Assembly (NCBI RefSeq): GCF_007989825.1
Contig: NZ_BJUA01000003.1
Span: 186,001-250,000 of the forward strand
Origin: Cellulomonas persica
GTDB lineage: Bacteria; Actinomycetota; Actinomycetes; Actinomycetales; Cellulomonadaceae
DNA: 64,000 nucleotides
Direction: 5' to 3'
Shown: positions 8,227-15,830 of the stretch, one piece after another
How positions within the stretch are numbered: position 1 is the stretch's first letter
Layout of the letters: every line of letters begins with the position of its first letter
Program-made: the position numbers and the translations under genes
The notes under the pieces: model-generated
Database searches by the model: none
What the model was told of the DNA's origin: nothing
Seen by the model: the letters and a program-made list of their open reading frames with translations, nothing else

Positions 8227-9462
8227 TCAGCACTTGCCCGTGTCGTCGTCGAGCGTGAAGGACTCACGGCCCGCCTTGCGCGTGGCCTTGGCGGTCGGCT
8301 CCTTGGTCGGGTTGGCGCTCGCCGTGCTCGACGGGGCCTTGGTGGGCTCCTTCGTCGGCTGGTTCGCGCGGTCGTCCTTGGTGCCGGTGAGCATCGGGAC
8401 GTCGTTGGCCATGTTCGACCAGATGATGTCGGCCTCGGACGTCCAGACCACCCGGTTCTTGTTGTCGGGTGCCGCCCCCCACGGGATCGTCATGAACGTG
8501 ATGTTGCCAGTCCGGATGCCGCGGGCGCTGTAGGCGAGCCCGGCGAGGTCCGAGGTCGACATCGAGGTCGTGACCGACTTGGTCGCGGCGTTGAGCAGCC
8601 CGAGCAGATCGGTCCAGTCCGTCAGGACGTTCTTCGAGAGCGTCTGCGAGGCCATCGCGGCGAGCAGACGCTGCTGGTTGCCGATGCGTGCGATGTCGGA
8701 GCCGTCGCCCGCCTGGCTGTGCCGCGACCGGGCGTACGCGAGCGCGGTCTTGCCGTCGAGGTGCCGGTTGCCGGCCTCGATGTGCAGGCGCGCCTTCTTG
8801 TCGTCCATGTCGGTCGGGATGCACATGTCGACGCCGCCGATCGCGTCGACCATCGTCTGGAAGCCCGCGAAGTCGACGAGGACGAAGTCGTGGATCGTGA
8901 CGCCCGTCGTGGCCTCGACGGTGCGCCACGTGCAGGCGGCGGCCGACGCGAGGTCGAGCCCCTTGTCCCAGCCCCGTGCGAACGCCTCGTTGAACATCGC
9001 GCGGCTGCTCGCGCTCGTGTCGCCGTTCGTCGTGCGGCACGAGGGGATCGCGACGAGCGAGTCGCGGGGGATCGAGACCATCTCGACGCGCGAACGGTCC
9101 GCGGAGATGTGCATGACGATCGAGGTGTCGGAGCGCATGCCGCCTGCGACCCGGCCGCCGATCGCGCCGTTCTCGCCCTCCCGAGAGTCGGAGCCGAGCA
9201 GCAGGATGTTGACGGCCTTCCCGGCGTTGGGGTCCTCGCCCGCCTGGGGCGTGACCGTCGGCCGGGGCCCGAGCAGGCCCGAGACGTCGACGTAGTCGAT
9301 GTTGCCGTTGAGCTTGAGGTACACCGAGTAGGCCGCGGTCCCGCCGAAGGCGAGGAGCGCGACCGTCACCAGGGCGACGCTCTGCAGGATCCGACCGCGG
9401 CGGTGGTTGCGCGCGTGACGGGCGTTCGCAGGGCGCTCGGCAGACATGTGGCGGACAGGCAC
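8227..9462 (-). CDS. LCP family cell-wall glycopolymer ligase, paralogue A
   Basis: This 411-residue LCP protein has a short cytoplasmic N-terminus, one membrane helix (SVALVTVALLAFGGTAAYSV) and an LCP domain with ILLLGSDSREGENG, RSDTSIVMHI and SIPRDSLVAIPSC blocks. Two Cys residues in the domain (PSCRTT, AACTWR) match positions in paralogue B and may form a disulfide. After the domain comes a Thr/Lys/Pro-rich linker, then the tail GRESFTLDDDTGKC, closely like the end of paralogue B. I place the start at GTG 9462, seven bases after a TAGGAT hexamer, which suggests a leaderless transcript; ATG 9447 is the alternative. The stop lies two bases before the next LCP start, so the two are probably co-transcribed. 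Confidence 0.88.
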   Translation of the reverse strand: MPVRHMSAERPANARHARNHRRGRILQSVALVTVALLAFGGTAAYSVYLKLNGNIDYVDVSGLLGPRPTVTPQAGEDPNAGKAVNILLLGSDSREGENGAIGGRVAGGMRSDTSIVMHISADRSRVEMVSIPRDSLVAIPSCRTTNGDTSASSRAMFNEAFARGWDKGLDLASAAACTWRTVEATTGVTIHDFVLVDFAGFQTMVDAIGGVDMCIPTDMDDKKARLHIEAGNRHLDGKTALAYARSRHSQAGDGSDIARIGNQQRLLAAMASQTLSKNVLTDWTDLLGLLNAATKSVTTSMSTSDLAGLAYSARGIRTGNITFMTIPWGAAPDNKNRVVWTSEADIIWSNMANDVPMLTGTKDDRANQPTKEPTKAPSSTASANPTKEPTAKATRKAGRESFTLDDDTGKC

Positions 9463-9469
9463 GGCGTCG

Positions 9470-9475
9470 ATCCTA
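9470..9475 (-). promoter_or_regulatory. -10 hexamer TAGGAT of LCP paralogue A
   Basis: TAGGAT reads on the minus strand and ends seven bases before GTG 9462, the spacing expected when transcription begins at the start codon. No convincing -35 is seen at 16-18 bases upstream. Confidence 0.5.
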
Positions 9476-9514
9476 GGGACGGCGGTCGGACGAGCGAGGG
9501 AGCCAACGCAGGCG

Positions 9515-9540
9515 CGCGGTGGAGAAGTTGTGCAGATCGG
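9515..9540. promoter_or_regulatory. Upstream element shared with the other LCP promoter (copy A)
   Basis: The 26 bases here match 21 of 26 bases at 10930-10955, with a perfect 11-base core CGCGGTGGAGA and a second conserved part GTG-x-AGATC. The copy sits 39 bases upstream of the TAGGAT hexamer; the other copy sits 38 bases upstream of its hexamer. Matching spacing suggests a binding site for a common regulator. Confidence 0.5.
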
Positions 9541-9594
9541 ATGTCACGATCCGTGCAGGTCAGCGGGCGATCCGGACACCGCAGGACGCAGCGC

Positions 9595-10878
9595 TCAGCA
9601 CGAGGCGGTCTCGTCGGCGAGGGTGAACGCCTCACGGCCCGCCTTCTTGGTCGCGCCGGTCCTCGCCGGGGTCCGGGTGGGTGCCTGCGTCGCGCCGGCG
9701 GTGGGCGGCGTCGTACCCGCCGTCGGGCGGTCGCGCGCCGGGTCCTGCGACGTGCCGGTCAGGACCGGCAGGTCGCGGGCCAGGTTGTCCCACACGGTCG
9801 CGGCCTCGTCGGACCACACCAGGCGGTTCCTCGGGTTGTCCGGGTCGGGGACCGTCGGGGTGCTCAGGAAGGTGATGTCGCCCTTCCCGACGCCGCGCAG
9901 GCTGCGGGCCAGCCCCGCGATGTCGGTGGTGCCCATCGACGTCGTGAGCGAGCGGGTGCCGGCGTCGAGCAGGCGCATGAGGGCCGGGACGTCGGTCAGC
10001 ACGTCGTCCGACAGCGCCCTGTCGGCCATCGCCGCCAGGAGTCGCTGCTGGTTGCCAATGCGTCCGACGTCCATGCCCAGGTTGCCCTGGAAGCCACGTG
10101 AGCGCGCGAACGCCAGCGCGGTCGGCCCGTCGAACCGCTGGTAGCCGGCCTTGACGTGCAGCTTGGCCTTGTCGTCGTCCATGTCCCGGGGCACGCAGAT
10201 CCAGACGCCGTCGATCGCGTCGACCATGTCCCGGAACCCGACGAAGTCGACCAGCATGAACTCGTCGACGACGACGCCCGTGGTCGCCTCGACCGCACGC
10301 CACGCGCAGGCCGCCGCCGACTCGAGGTCCCCGCCGTGGTCCCAGCCCCGCGCGAACGCCTCGTTGAACTGCCGGTAGTCGCGCGCCGGGATCGTCTCGC
10401 CGCTCGTCGTCGTGCACTCCGGGAGCGAGACCATCGAGTCGCGCGGGATCGACACGAGCTCGACGCGGGACCGGTCCGCCGAGACGTGCAGCACGATCGT
10501 CGTGTCCGACCGCATGCTGGTCGAGACCCGGCCGCCGATCGCGCCGTTCCTGCCGTCGCGCGAGTCGGAGCCCAGCAGCAGGATCGTGCGGGCGCGGCCA
10601 GCCGCGGGGTCGACCTCCTGGGCGGCCTGCGTGGGGCGCGGGCCGAGCAGCGGGTCGAGGTCGACGTGCTCGATGTTGCCCTCGAGGCGGGCGACGAACG
10701 CGAGCGCCGCGGTGCCCGTGAACGTCACGGCGGCGAGCGCGGTCAGCGCCACCACGCGCCACGCCCGGCGGTCGCGGCGCGCGCGGGCGTGCCTGGTCGT
10801 CGTCGGGCCCGGGGTCTCGTGCTGCGGAGCCCCGTGGTCGGCGGGCTCGCGGTCGGCCGGCCCGTGATGGCGTGTCAC
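9595..10878 (-). CDS. LCP family cell-wall glycopolymer ligase, paralogue B
   Basis: The 427-residue product is clearly homologous along its whole length to the protein at 8227-9462. It shares a membrane helix (VVALTALAAVTFTGTAALAF), EGNIEHVDLDPLLGPRPT, ILLLGSDSRDGRNGAIGGRV, SIPRDSMVSLPEC and a C-terminal tail GREAFTLADETASC after a Thr/Pro/Ala-rich linker. It is a tandem duplicate with its own promoter. The start is GTG 10878, seven bases after TAGCGT, again suggesting a leaderless mRNA; longer upstream reading lacks a ribosome site. Like its partners it should ligate an undecaprenyl-linked polymer to the wall. Duplicated ligases may serve different polymers or acceptor sites. Confidence 0.88.
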   Translation of the reverse strand: MTRHHGPADREPADHGAPQHETPGPTTTRHARARRDRRAWRVVALTALAAVTFTGTAALAFVARLEGNIEHVDLDPLLGPRPTQAAQEVDPAAGRARTILLLGSDSRDGRNGAIGGRVSTSMRSDTTIVLHVSADRSRVELVSIPRDSMVSLPECTTTSGETIPARDYRQFNEAFARGWDHGGDLESAAACAWRAVEATTGVVVDEFMLVDFVGFRDMVDAIDGVWICVPRDMDDDKAKLHVKAGYQRFDGPTALAFARSRGFQGNLGMDVGRIGNQQRLLAAMADRALSDDVLTDVPALMRLLDAGTRSLTTSMGTTDIAGLARSLRGVGKGDITFLSTPTVPDPDNPRNRLVWSDEAATVWDNLARDLPVLTGTSQDPARDRPTAGTTPPTAGATQAPTRTPARTGATKKAGREAFTLADETASC

Positions 10879-10885
10879 GCGGCTG

Positions 10886-10891
10886 ACGCTA
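10886..10891 (-). promoter_or_regulatory. -10 hexamer TAGCGT of LCP paralogue B
   Basis: TAGCGT on the minus strand is followed by seven bases and then GTG 10878. The arrangement copies that of paralogue A. Confidence 0.5.
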
Positions 10892-10929
10892 GGAGCGTCC
10901 TGCCGTGCGCGCGGGAACTCCTGCGACCA

Positions 10930-10955
10930 CGCGGTGGAGAGCTCGTGAAGATCCG
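10930..10955. promoter_or_regulatory. Upstream element shared with the other LCP promoter (copy B)
   Basis: This is the second copy of the 26-bp element described at 9515-9540. It lies in the 217-bp divergent region between LCP paralogue B and the GT2 gene at 11096, so it could influence both directions. Confidence 0.5.
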
Positions 10956-11081
10956 CGCACGCGCGCCCGCCCCCCTCCCTGCCGCGGGTGCGGCGGACGC
11001 GTGGCGGCCGAGCGCCCGGCCTCGTCGGCGCGCGTCGCCCGGCTGTCCCCAGGCGCGCACCTCCGGGGGGTTCGGCTGGGC

Positions 11082-11087
11082 TAGCCT
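11082..11087 (+). promoter_or_regulatory. -10 hexamer TAGCCT before the GT2 gene
   Basis: TAGCCT ends eight bases before ATG 11096. There is no Shine-Dalgarno sequence ahead of that ATG, so a leaderless start is likely. Confidence 0.45.
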
Positions 11088-11095
11088 GGTCCGCG

Positions 11096-12268
11096 ATGTC
11101 CCCCTCGACCAGCCCGTCGGCCCCCGACGGCACCCATGACCTCTCCCCGGTCTCGCCGCCGTCGGACGCGTCCCCTCCGGTCGCTCTTCCTGCGGTCTCG
11201 GTGTTCCTCACGGTTCGTGAGGAGGAGCGGCACCTGACGGCCGCGGTCGAGCAGGTGCTGGACCAGGACTATCCCGGCGAGCTCGAGGTCGTCGTCGCGG
11301 TCGGGCCCAGCCACGACCGCACGCGCGCGATCGCCGACGAGATCGCGGCACGCGACCCGCGCGTGCGCGTGCTCGACAACCCGACGGGCCTGACCCCGTG
11401 CGGGCTCAACATCGCGGTCGCCGCGGCGGCGCACGACGTGCTGGTGCGCGTCGACGGGCACAGCGAGATCGACCGCGACTACGTGCGCGTCGCGGTCGAG
11501 GCGTTGCTGGAGACAGGGGCCGCGAACGTCGGGGGCCTCATGGTCCCCGTGGGCACCACGCCGTTCGAGGAGGCCGTCGCTCGCGCGATGAGCAGCAGGC
11601 TCGGCATCGGCGCCGCGTCGTTCCACACGGGGGGCGAGGCCGGTCCGGCCCCGACCGTCTACCTCGGGGTCTTCCGCCGGGACGCGCTCGAGCGCGTCGG
11701 CGGGTACGACGAGCACTTCGTGCGGGCGCAGGACTGGGAGCTCAACCACCGGCTGCGCGAGAACGGTGAGGTCGTGTGGTTCGACCCGCGTCTCGCGGTG
11801 ACCTACCGCCCGCGCGGCGACGTGCGCTCGCTCGCCCGGCAGTTCTTCCGCAGCGGGCAGTGGCGACGCCAGGTCGTGCGGCACCACCCCGAGACCGCGG
11901 GGCTGCGGTACCTCACGCCGCCGGCCGCGGTGGTCGGCATCGTCGGCGGCGCCGTGCTGGGCGTGGTCGGGGCGACCGTGGGCCCGACGTGGCTCGTCGC
12001 GGGCGCCGCGGTGCCCGCCGCGTACGTGGTCGGCGTGCTCGCGGGGTCGGTCGTCGTCGGACGCGGCATGCGACCCGCGGCGCGGCTGCGCCTGCCCGCC
12101 GCGATCGCGACCATGCACGTCGCCTGGGGCTCGGGCTTCCTGCGAGGTGTGGGGCGCGAGGCTGGCGGCTCGCGGGCGTCCGTCCTCTATCCTGATCCGG
12201 CCAATGCGTCCCGACCGGCCCGATCCGCCGCGGGCGAGGGAATCAACCGTCACTCGGCGGAGGACTGA
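11096..12268 (+). CDS. GT2 glycosyltransferase with C-terminal membrane helices (ExoA-like)
   Basis: This 390-residue protein opens with a short Ser/Pro-rich tail, then a GT2 domain: SVFLTVREEERHL, the donor-site VRVDGHSEI (DxH-type acidic site) and AQDWELNHRLRENG, the ED/QDWELNHR acceptor signature of the succinoglycan ExoA group. Two or three hydrophobic segments follow (VVGIVGGAVLGVVGATVG, WLVAGAAVPAAYVVGVLAGS), so it is probably anchored at the inner face of the membrane and acts on a lipid-linked intermediate. It begins the plus-strand run that leads into the ABC exporter genes, which suits assembly of the exported polymer. Confidence 0.85.
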   Translation: MSPSTSPSAPDGTHDLSPVSPPSDASPPVALPAVSVFLTVREEERHLTAAVEQVLDQDYPGELEVVVAVGPSHDRTRAIADEIAARDPRVRVLDNPTGLTPCGLNIAVAAAAHDVLVRVDGHSEIDRDYVRVAVEALLETGAANVGGLMVPVGTTPFEEAVARAMSSRLGIGAASFHTGGEAGPAPTVYLGVFRRDALERVGGYDEHFVRAQDWELNHRLRENGEVVWFDPRLAVTYRPRGDVRSLARQFFRSGQWRRQVVRHHPETAGLRYLTPPAAVVGIVGGAVLGVVGATVGPTWLVAGAAVPAAYVVGVLAGSVVVGRGMRPAARLRLPAAIATMHVAWGSGFLRGVGREAGGSRASVLYPDPANASRPARSAAGEGINRHSAED

Positions 12269-12275
12269 GCCAGAC

Positions 12276-13145
12276 ATGCCCACCCAGGAAGCCGTGCGCC
12301 CGCGTCGGGGCGAGCTTCGCGTCTACGAGCCGCACCGCGCCGGCCTGCCCAAGTTCGGGCCGTACTTCAGCGACCTGCGTCACCGCCTCCCGTTCGCCGC
12401 CGAGTTCTCGCGGTCGGGCATCCGGGCCGCCCACACGCAGACCGTCTTCGGGCAGCTCTGGCTCGTGCTGAACCCGCTGCTCATGGCGCTCGTGTACTAC
12501 CTGCTCGTCGCGATCATCAGCAACAGCGGCGGCGGCGTGGACCGCCTCGCGCACATCGTGTGCGGACTGTTCGTGTTCCAGCTCGTCGCGGGCGGCCTGC
12601 AGCAGGGCGCCACCTCCGTCACCGGCGGCGGACGCCTGATCATGAACATGGCCTTCCCGCGCCTGCTCATGCCGCTGGCCGCCGTGCGCACCGCGTTCTT
12701 CCGGTTCCTGCCGACGGTTCCCGTGTTCCTGGTGATCAAGGCGTTCACGGACGAGCCCTGGGGCTGGCAGATGGTGCTGTCGGTCGTGTTCCTGCTGATG
12801 CTCACGGTGTTCAGCTTCGGGCTCGCGGCGATCATGGCGACGCTGCAGGTCTACTTCCGGGACACGTCGAGCTTCCTGCCGTTCTTCACGCGCATCTGGC
12901 TCTACCTGTCGCCGGTGCTGTGGACGATCGACGACCTGGGCGGGCACGGGCAGCGGTTCGCGCACCTGATGCTCGTCGGGAACCCGCTGTTCTCGTTGAT
13001 CGGCGGCTGGACGCAGCTCGCCCTGCTCAACGAGGTCCCCGAGCCCAAGGTGTGGCTCGCCGGTGCGGCGTGGGCGCTCATCGCCGCCGTCGCCGGGTCG
13101 CTGCTCTTCATGTCGAGGGAGCGTGAGTTCGCTGTCCGCCTCTGA
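12276..13145 (+). CDS. Polysaccharide ABC exporter, permease subunit (Wzm type)
   Basis: The 289-residue ABC-2-type permease has a cytoplasmic N-terminus (LRHRLPFAAEFSRSGIRA) and about six membrane helices, including PLLMALVYYLLVAII, LAHIVCGLFVFQLVAGGL and MVLSVVFLLMLTVFSFGLAA. The segment DTSSFLPFFTRIWLYLSPVLW is the conserved second half of O-antigen and teichoic-acid export permeases. ATG 12276 follows GGAGGA at 12259-12264. One base separates it from the ATPase gene. With that gene it should form a transporter that moves a lipid-linked glycan across the membrane for the LCP ligases. Confidence 0.9.
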   Translation: MPTQEAVRPRRGELRVYEPHRAGLPKFGPYFSDLRHRLPFAAEFSRSGIRAAHTQTVFGQLWLVLNPLLMALVYYLLVAIISNSGGGVDRLAHIVCGLFVFQLVAGGLQQGATSVTGGGRLIMNMAFPRLLMPLAAVRTAFFRFLPTVPVFLVIKAFTDEPWGWQMVLSVVFLLMLTVFSFGLAAIMATLQVYFRDTSSFLPFFTRIWLYLSPVLWTIDDLGGHGQRFAHLMLVGNPLFSLIGGWTQLALLNEVPEPKVWLAGAAWALIAAVAGSLLFMSREREFAVRL

Positions 13146-13146
13146 C

Positions 13147-14256
13147 ATGGACACGCAGGGTGCTGCTCGTCGGACCGACGCGCAGGCCGCCGCTGACAAC
13201 CCCGCCGTCGCTGCTCCGGACGCCCCCGGCGCGGAGCCGCAGGCCGCGACCGACTCGTCCGCCGTCGTCGAGGCACCCGCGGCCGACGCCCCGGCCGCCG
13301 ACGGGTCCGCGGTGTCGGGCGAGGGTGCGGTGTCGGACGAGGGCGGTGCCGCGCAGGCCGCGACGCCGCAGCCGGGCGACGAGCCGCCCGCCGACGCGCC
13401 CGTCGAGGACGCGCCCGCACCTGAGACCGCCCCGGCGGCCGCGGTGACGAAGCCGCGGATCGAGCGCACGTACCCGGTCGACCCGGACGCCCCGCCCGCG
13501 GTGAGCGTCCAGGACCTCACGATCACGTACCGCACGACGTTCGAGAAGGTGCCGACGATCAAGAGCGCCATCGTGCGCCTGGGTCGCGGCGAGCGTGCCG
13601 TGCGCGAGGTGCACGCGCTGCAGGGCCTGACGTTCGACGTCATGGAGGGCACGGCCCTCGGCATCATCGGTGCGAACGGTGCCGGCAAGTCGACGCTCAT
13701 GCGCGCGCTGGCCGGCGTGCTGCCGCCCACGAGCGGACGCATCGAGGTCCGCGGCGAGATCAGCTCGCTGCTGTCGCTCGGCGTCGGCTTCAACGGGGCG
13801 CTGTCGGGCCGCGAGAACGTCATGCTGGGCGGCCTCGCGCAGGGCCTGACGCGTGCCCAGGTGGCCGAGCGGGCCGAGGAGATCGCCGAGTTCGCCGAGC
13901 TCGGCGACTTCATGGACCTCCCGCTGCGCACCTACTCCGCGGGCATGGCCCAGCGCCTGGCGTTCGCGGTCTCGGTGCACATGGAGCCCGACATCCTGCT
14001 CATCGACGAGGCGCTGTCCGCCGGTGACGCCAGGTTCAAGAACAAGGCCGCCGCGAAGATGGACGAGCTCATGTCCTCGGCGCGTGCGATGTTCCTCGTC
14101 AGCCACTCGCTCGCGTCGATCCGCGAGCTGTGCAACGACGCGATCTGGATCCACGAAGGCCGACTCATGATGCGCGGCACCCCGCAGGCATGCGGTGACG
14201 CCTACACGCGCTTCCTCGAGGTCGGCGAGAACGCCTTCACCCTCGAAGATCTCTGA
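13147..14256 (+). CDS. Polysaccharide ABC exporter, ATPase subunit (Wzt type) with long N-terminal extension
   Basis: The 369-residue ATPase has Walker A GANGAGKS at 175-182, the signature YSAGMAQRL from 263, Walker B ILLIDEAL with Asp287-Glu288 and the switch His320. The helper region (FEKVPTIKSAIVRLGRGERA) is typical of O-antigen and teichoic-acid exporters. There is no C-terminal carbohydrate-binding domain. Residues 1-105 are an unusual Ala/Pro/Asp/Glu-rich low-complexity extension not seen in usual Wzt or TagH proteins. The C-terminus GENAFTLEDL resembles the tails of the two LCP paralogues. Two bases separate the genes, so the pair is co-translated. Confidence 0.9.
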   Translation: MDTQGAARRTDAQAAADNPAVAAPDAPGAEPQAATDSSAVVEAPAADAPAADGSAVSGEGAVSDEGGAAQAATPQPGDEPPADAPVEDAPAPETAPAAAVTKPRIERTYPVDPDAPPAVSVQDLTITYRTTFEKVPTIKSAIVRLGRGERAVREVHALQGLTFDVMEGTALGIIGANGAGKSTLMRALAGVLPPTSGRIEVRGEISSLLSLGVGFNGALSGRENVMLGGLAQGLTRAQVAERAEEIAEFAELGDFMDLPLRTYSAGMAQRLAFAVSVHMEPDILLIDEALSAGDARFKNKAAAKMDELMSSARAMFLVSHSLASIRELCNDAIWIHEGRLMMRGTPQACGDAYTRFLEVGENAFTLEDL

Positions 14257-14270
14257 ATGGAGACCACGCG

Positions 14271-15398
14271 GTGAGGCCGCAGGTGAGCATCGTGACCTCC
14301 GGTCACGATGTCGCTGACGCGCGTCTGCACCGCGAGGCGGCTGCGCTGCAGCGTGCCGGTCTGCGCGTCGAGGTCCTCGGCCTCGGGGCGGCCGGCTCGG
14401 GCCCGCCCGGGGCGCGCACGCGCACGTGGCCGCGCCGGGGCGTGACGCGTCGCGCCTGGTACGCGCTCACGCTGCCGCTGCGCACCAGCGGCGACGTGGT
14501 GGTCGCGCTCGACCCGGACTCGGCGGCGGGTGCACGGCTCGCGCAGCGGCTGCGGCGCGTGGGCGGCCGACGCACCGCGCTCGTGACCGACGTGCACGAG
14601 GACTACGAGCTGCTGCTCAAGGACCGCGCCTGGGCGTCGGGCCTGCGCGGCGCGGTCGCTGCGGTCTCCGCGCGGCTCGGCTCGCGCGCCGCGCGGCGCG
14701 CCGACCTGCTCGTCGTCGCGGACGACCACCTCATGCCCGACGCCGAGCGCCGGCTCGTCGTGCGCAACCTCGCCGACACCTCGATGCTGCCCGCCCCGAC
14801 CGACCCGGGGCCGACGCCGCGCGCGGTCTACATCGGCGACCTGCGGCGCAGCCGCGGGCTGTTCGCGATGCTCGACGCGGTCGAGGCCGCGGGCGGCTGG
14901 GAGCTCGACCTCGTCGGGCCGATCGCGCCCGCCGACCGCGAGGAGTTCCTCGCGCGCCTGGCCTCGCCGCAGCTGTCCGGCGTCGTGCGGTGGCACGGTC
15001 GCCAGCCTCCGCGCGAGGCGTGGACGTTCGCGCGCGGCGCGTGGGTGGGCTTCCTCATGCTGGACGCGACGCCCGCCTTCCGCGATGCGATCCCGTCGAA
15101 GCTGTTCGAGTACCTCGCCTGCGGGCTCGCCGTCATCACGACCGACCTGCCGCGCAGCGCTGCCGTGGTGCGGGAGACGCGTGCCGGGGTCGTCGTGGCC
15201 GACTCGCAGGAGGCCGCGCAGGCCCTGCGCGCGTGGGCGGCGGACCGCTCCGAGCACGAGCGGCTGCGCACGTCGGCCCTCGCGGCCGCCGACTCGTACG
15301 TCGCGGGGGAGGACCTCGCGTCGTTCGCCGACGCGATCGCCCGTCTGGTGCCGGACGCGCCCACGACCCCCGACGAGGGCGCGGACCGGGGCGCCTGA
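14271..15398 (+). CDS. Glycosyltransferase, GT4-like
   Basis: The 375-residue protein begins at GTG 14271 after GGAG. It has a GT-B fold pattern: the N-terminal half opens with VSIVTSGHDVADARLHREAA, and the C-terminal half has AVYIGDLRRSRGLFAML and DAIPSKLFEYLACGLAVITTD, the SKLFEYLACG motif of GT4 donor-binding domains. No membrane segment is present. It closes the plus-strand export operon and likely adds a sugar to the exported polymer. Donor and linkage are not predictable. Confidence 0.8.
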   Translation: MRPQVSIVTSGHDVADARLHREAAALQRAGLRVEVLGLGAAGSGPPGARTRTWPRRGVTRRAWYALTLPLRTSGDVVVALDPDSAAGARLAQRLRRVGGRRTALVTDVHEDYELLLKDRAWASGLRGAVAAVSARLGSRAARRADLLVVADDHLMPDAERRLVVRNLADTSMLPAPTDPGPTPRAVYIGDLRRSRGLFAMLDAVEAAGGWELDLVGPIAPADREEFLARLASPQLSGVVRWHGRQPPREAWTFARGAWVGFLMLDATPAFRDAIPSKLFEYLACGLAVITTDLPRSAAVVRETRAGVVVADSQEAAQALRAWAADRSEHERLRTSALAAADSYVAGEDLASFADAIARLVPDAPTTPDEGADRGA

Positions 15399-15437
15399 CG
15401 TCCGACGTCGCCCCCGGCGCGGATCGTGCACGGCCTC

Positions 15438-15457
15438 GCTCGTCCGGCTGGACGAGC
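15438..15457. terminator. Hairpin between convergent glycosyltransferase genes
   Basis: GCTCGTCC (15438-15445) and GGACGAGC (15450-15457) form a perfect eight-base stem with a four-base loop in the 72-bp gap between convergent genes. It lacks a T-run but could serve both strands. Confidence 0.55.
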
Positions 15458-15470
15458 CTGCCCGTCGCAG

Positions 15471-15830
15471 TCAGCGCGCGCCGAGGGCCTGGAGCGCGGC
15501 CGGTACCCCGTTGACCAGCTCGGCGCGGGGGTTCCAGCGTCGGCAGCGCCAGACCGCGGCGACCGCGGTCCTGTCGGCGGCGACGACCAGGTCGGCGTGC
15601 GCGACGAGCTGCCGGTGGTCGGCGGTGAGGCGTCGCGCGGCGGCCCACGAGTCGGCCGTCTCCCGGACCGCGCGCAGCGCGGAGCGTGCGCCACGCTCGG
15701 CGAGCCGTGCGGGACGGAGGTCGACGACCGTCAGCTCGGCTCCGGCCGCGCGCAGCGCGTCGGCGTGCGCCTCGATGGCGTCGTCGGAGGCGTGCCGCGC
15801 GGCGACGACGAGGACGGTGGCGGTGCTCAT
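15471..15830 (-). CDS. Stand-alone copy of an unassigned alpha/beta domain found fused to GT4 enzymes nearby
   Basis: The 119-residue product starts at ATG 15830, overlapping the TGA of the upstream glycosyltransferase. It has strand-helix-strand order: TATVLVVAARH, a helix, ELTVVDLRP, a long helical region, then HADLVVAADRTAVAAVWRCR. By eye, the last block lines up with VPDVIVMGDEASVPLAWRLA near the C-terminus of the GT4 protein at 18650 and with PVLVTWGHAQGRPLAERIAQ in the one at 23322. It has no signal peptide and no known catalytic motif. It is probably a cytoplasmic accessory in glycan assembly. A degenerate half of a GT-B enzyme is the main alternative. Confidence 0.6.
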   Translation of the reverse strand: MSTATVLVVAARHASDDAIEAHADALRAAGAELTVVDLRPARLAERGARSALRAVRETADSWAAARRLTADHRQLVAHADLVVAADRTAVAAVWRCRRWNPRAELVNGVPAALQALGAR

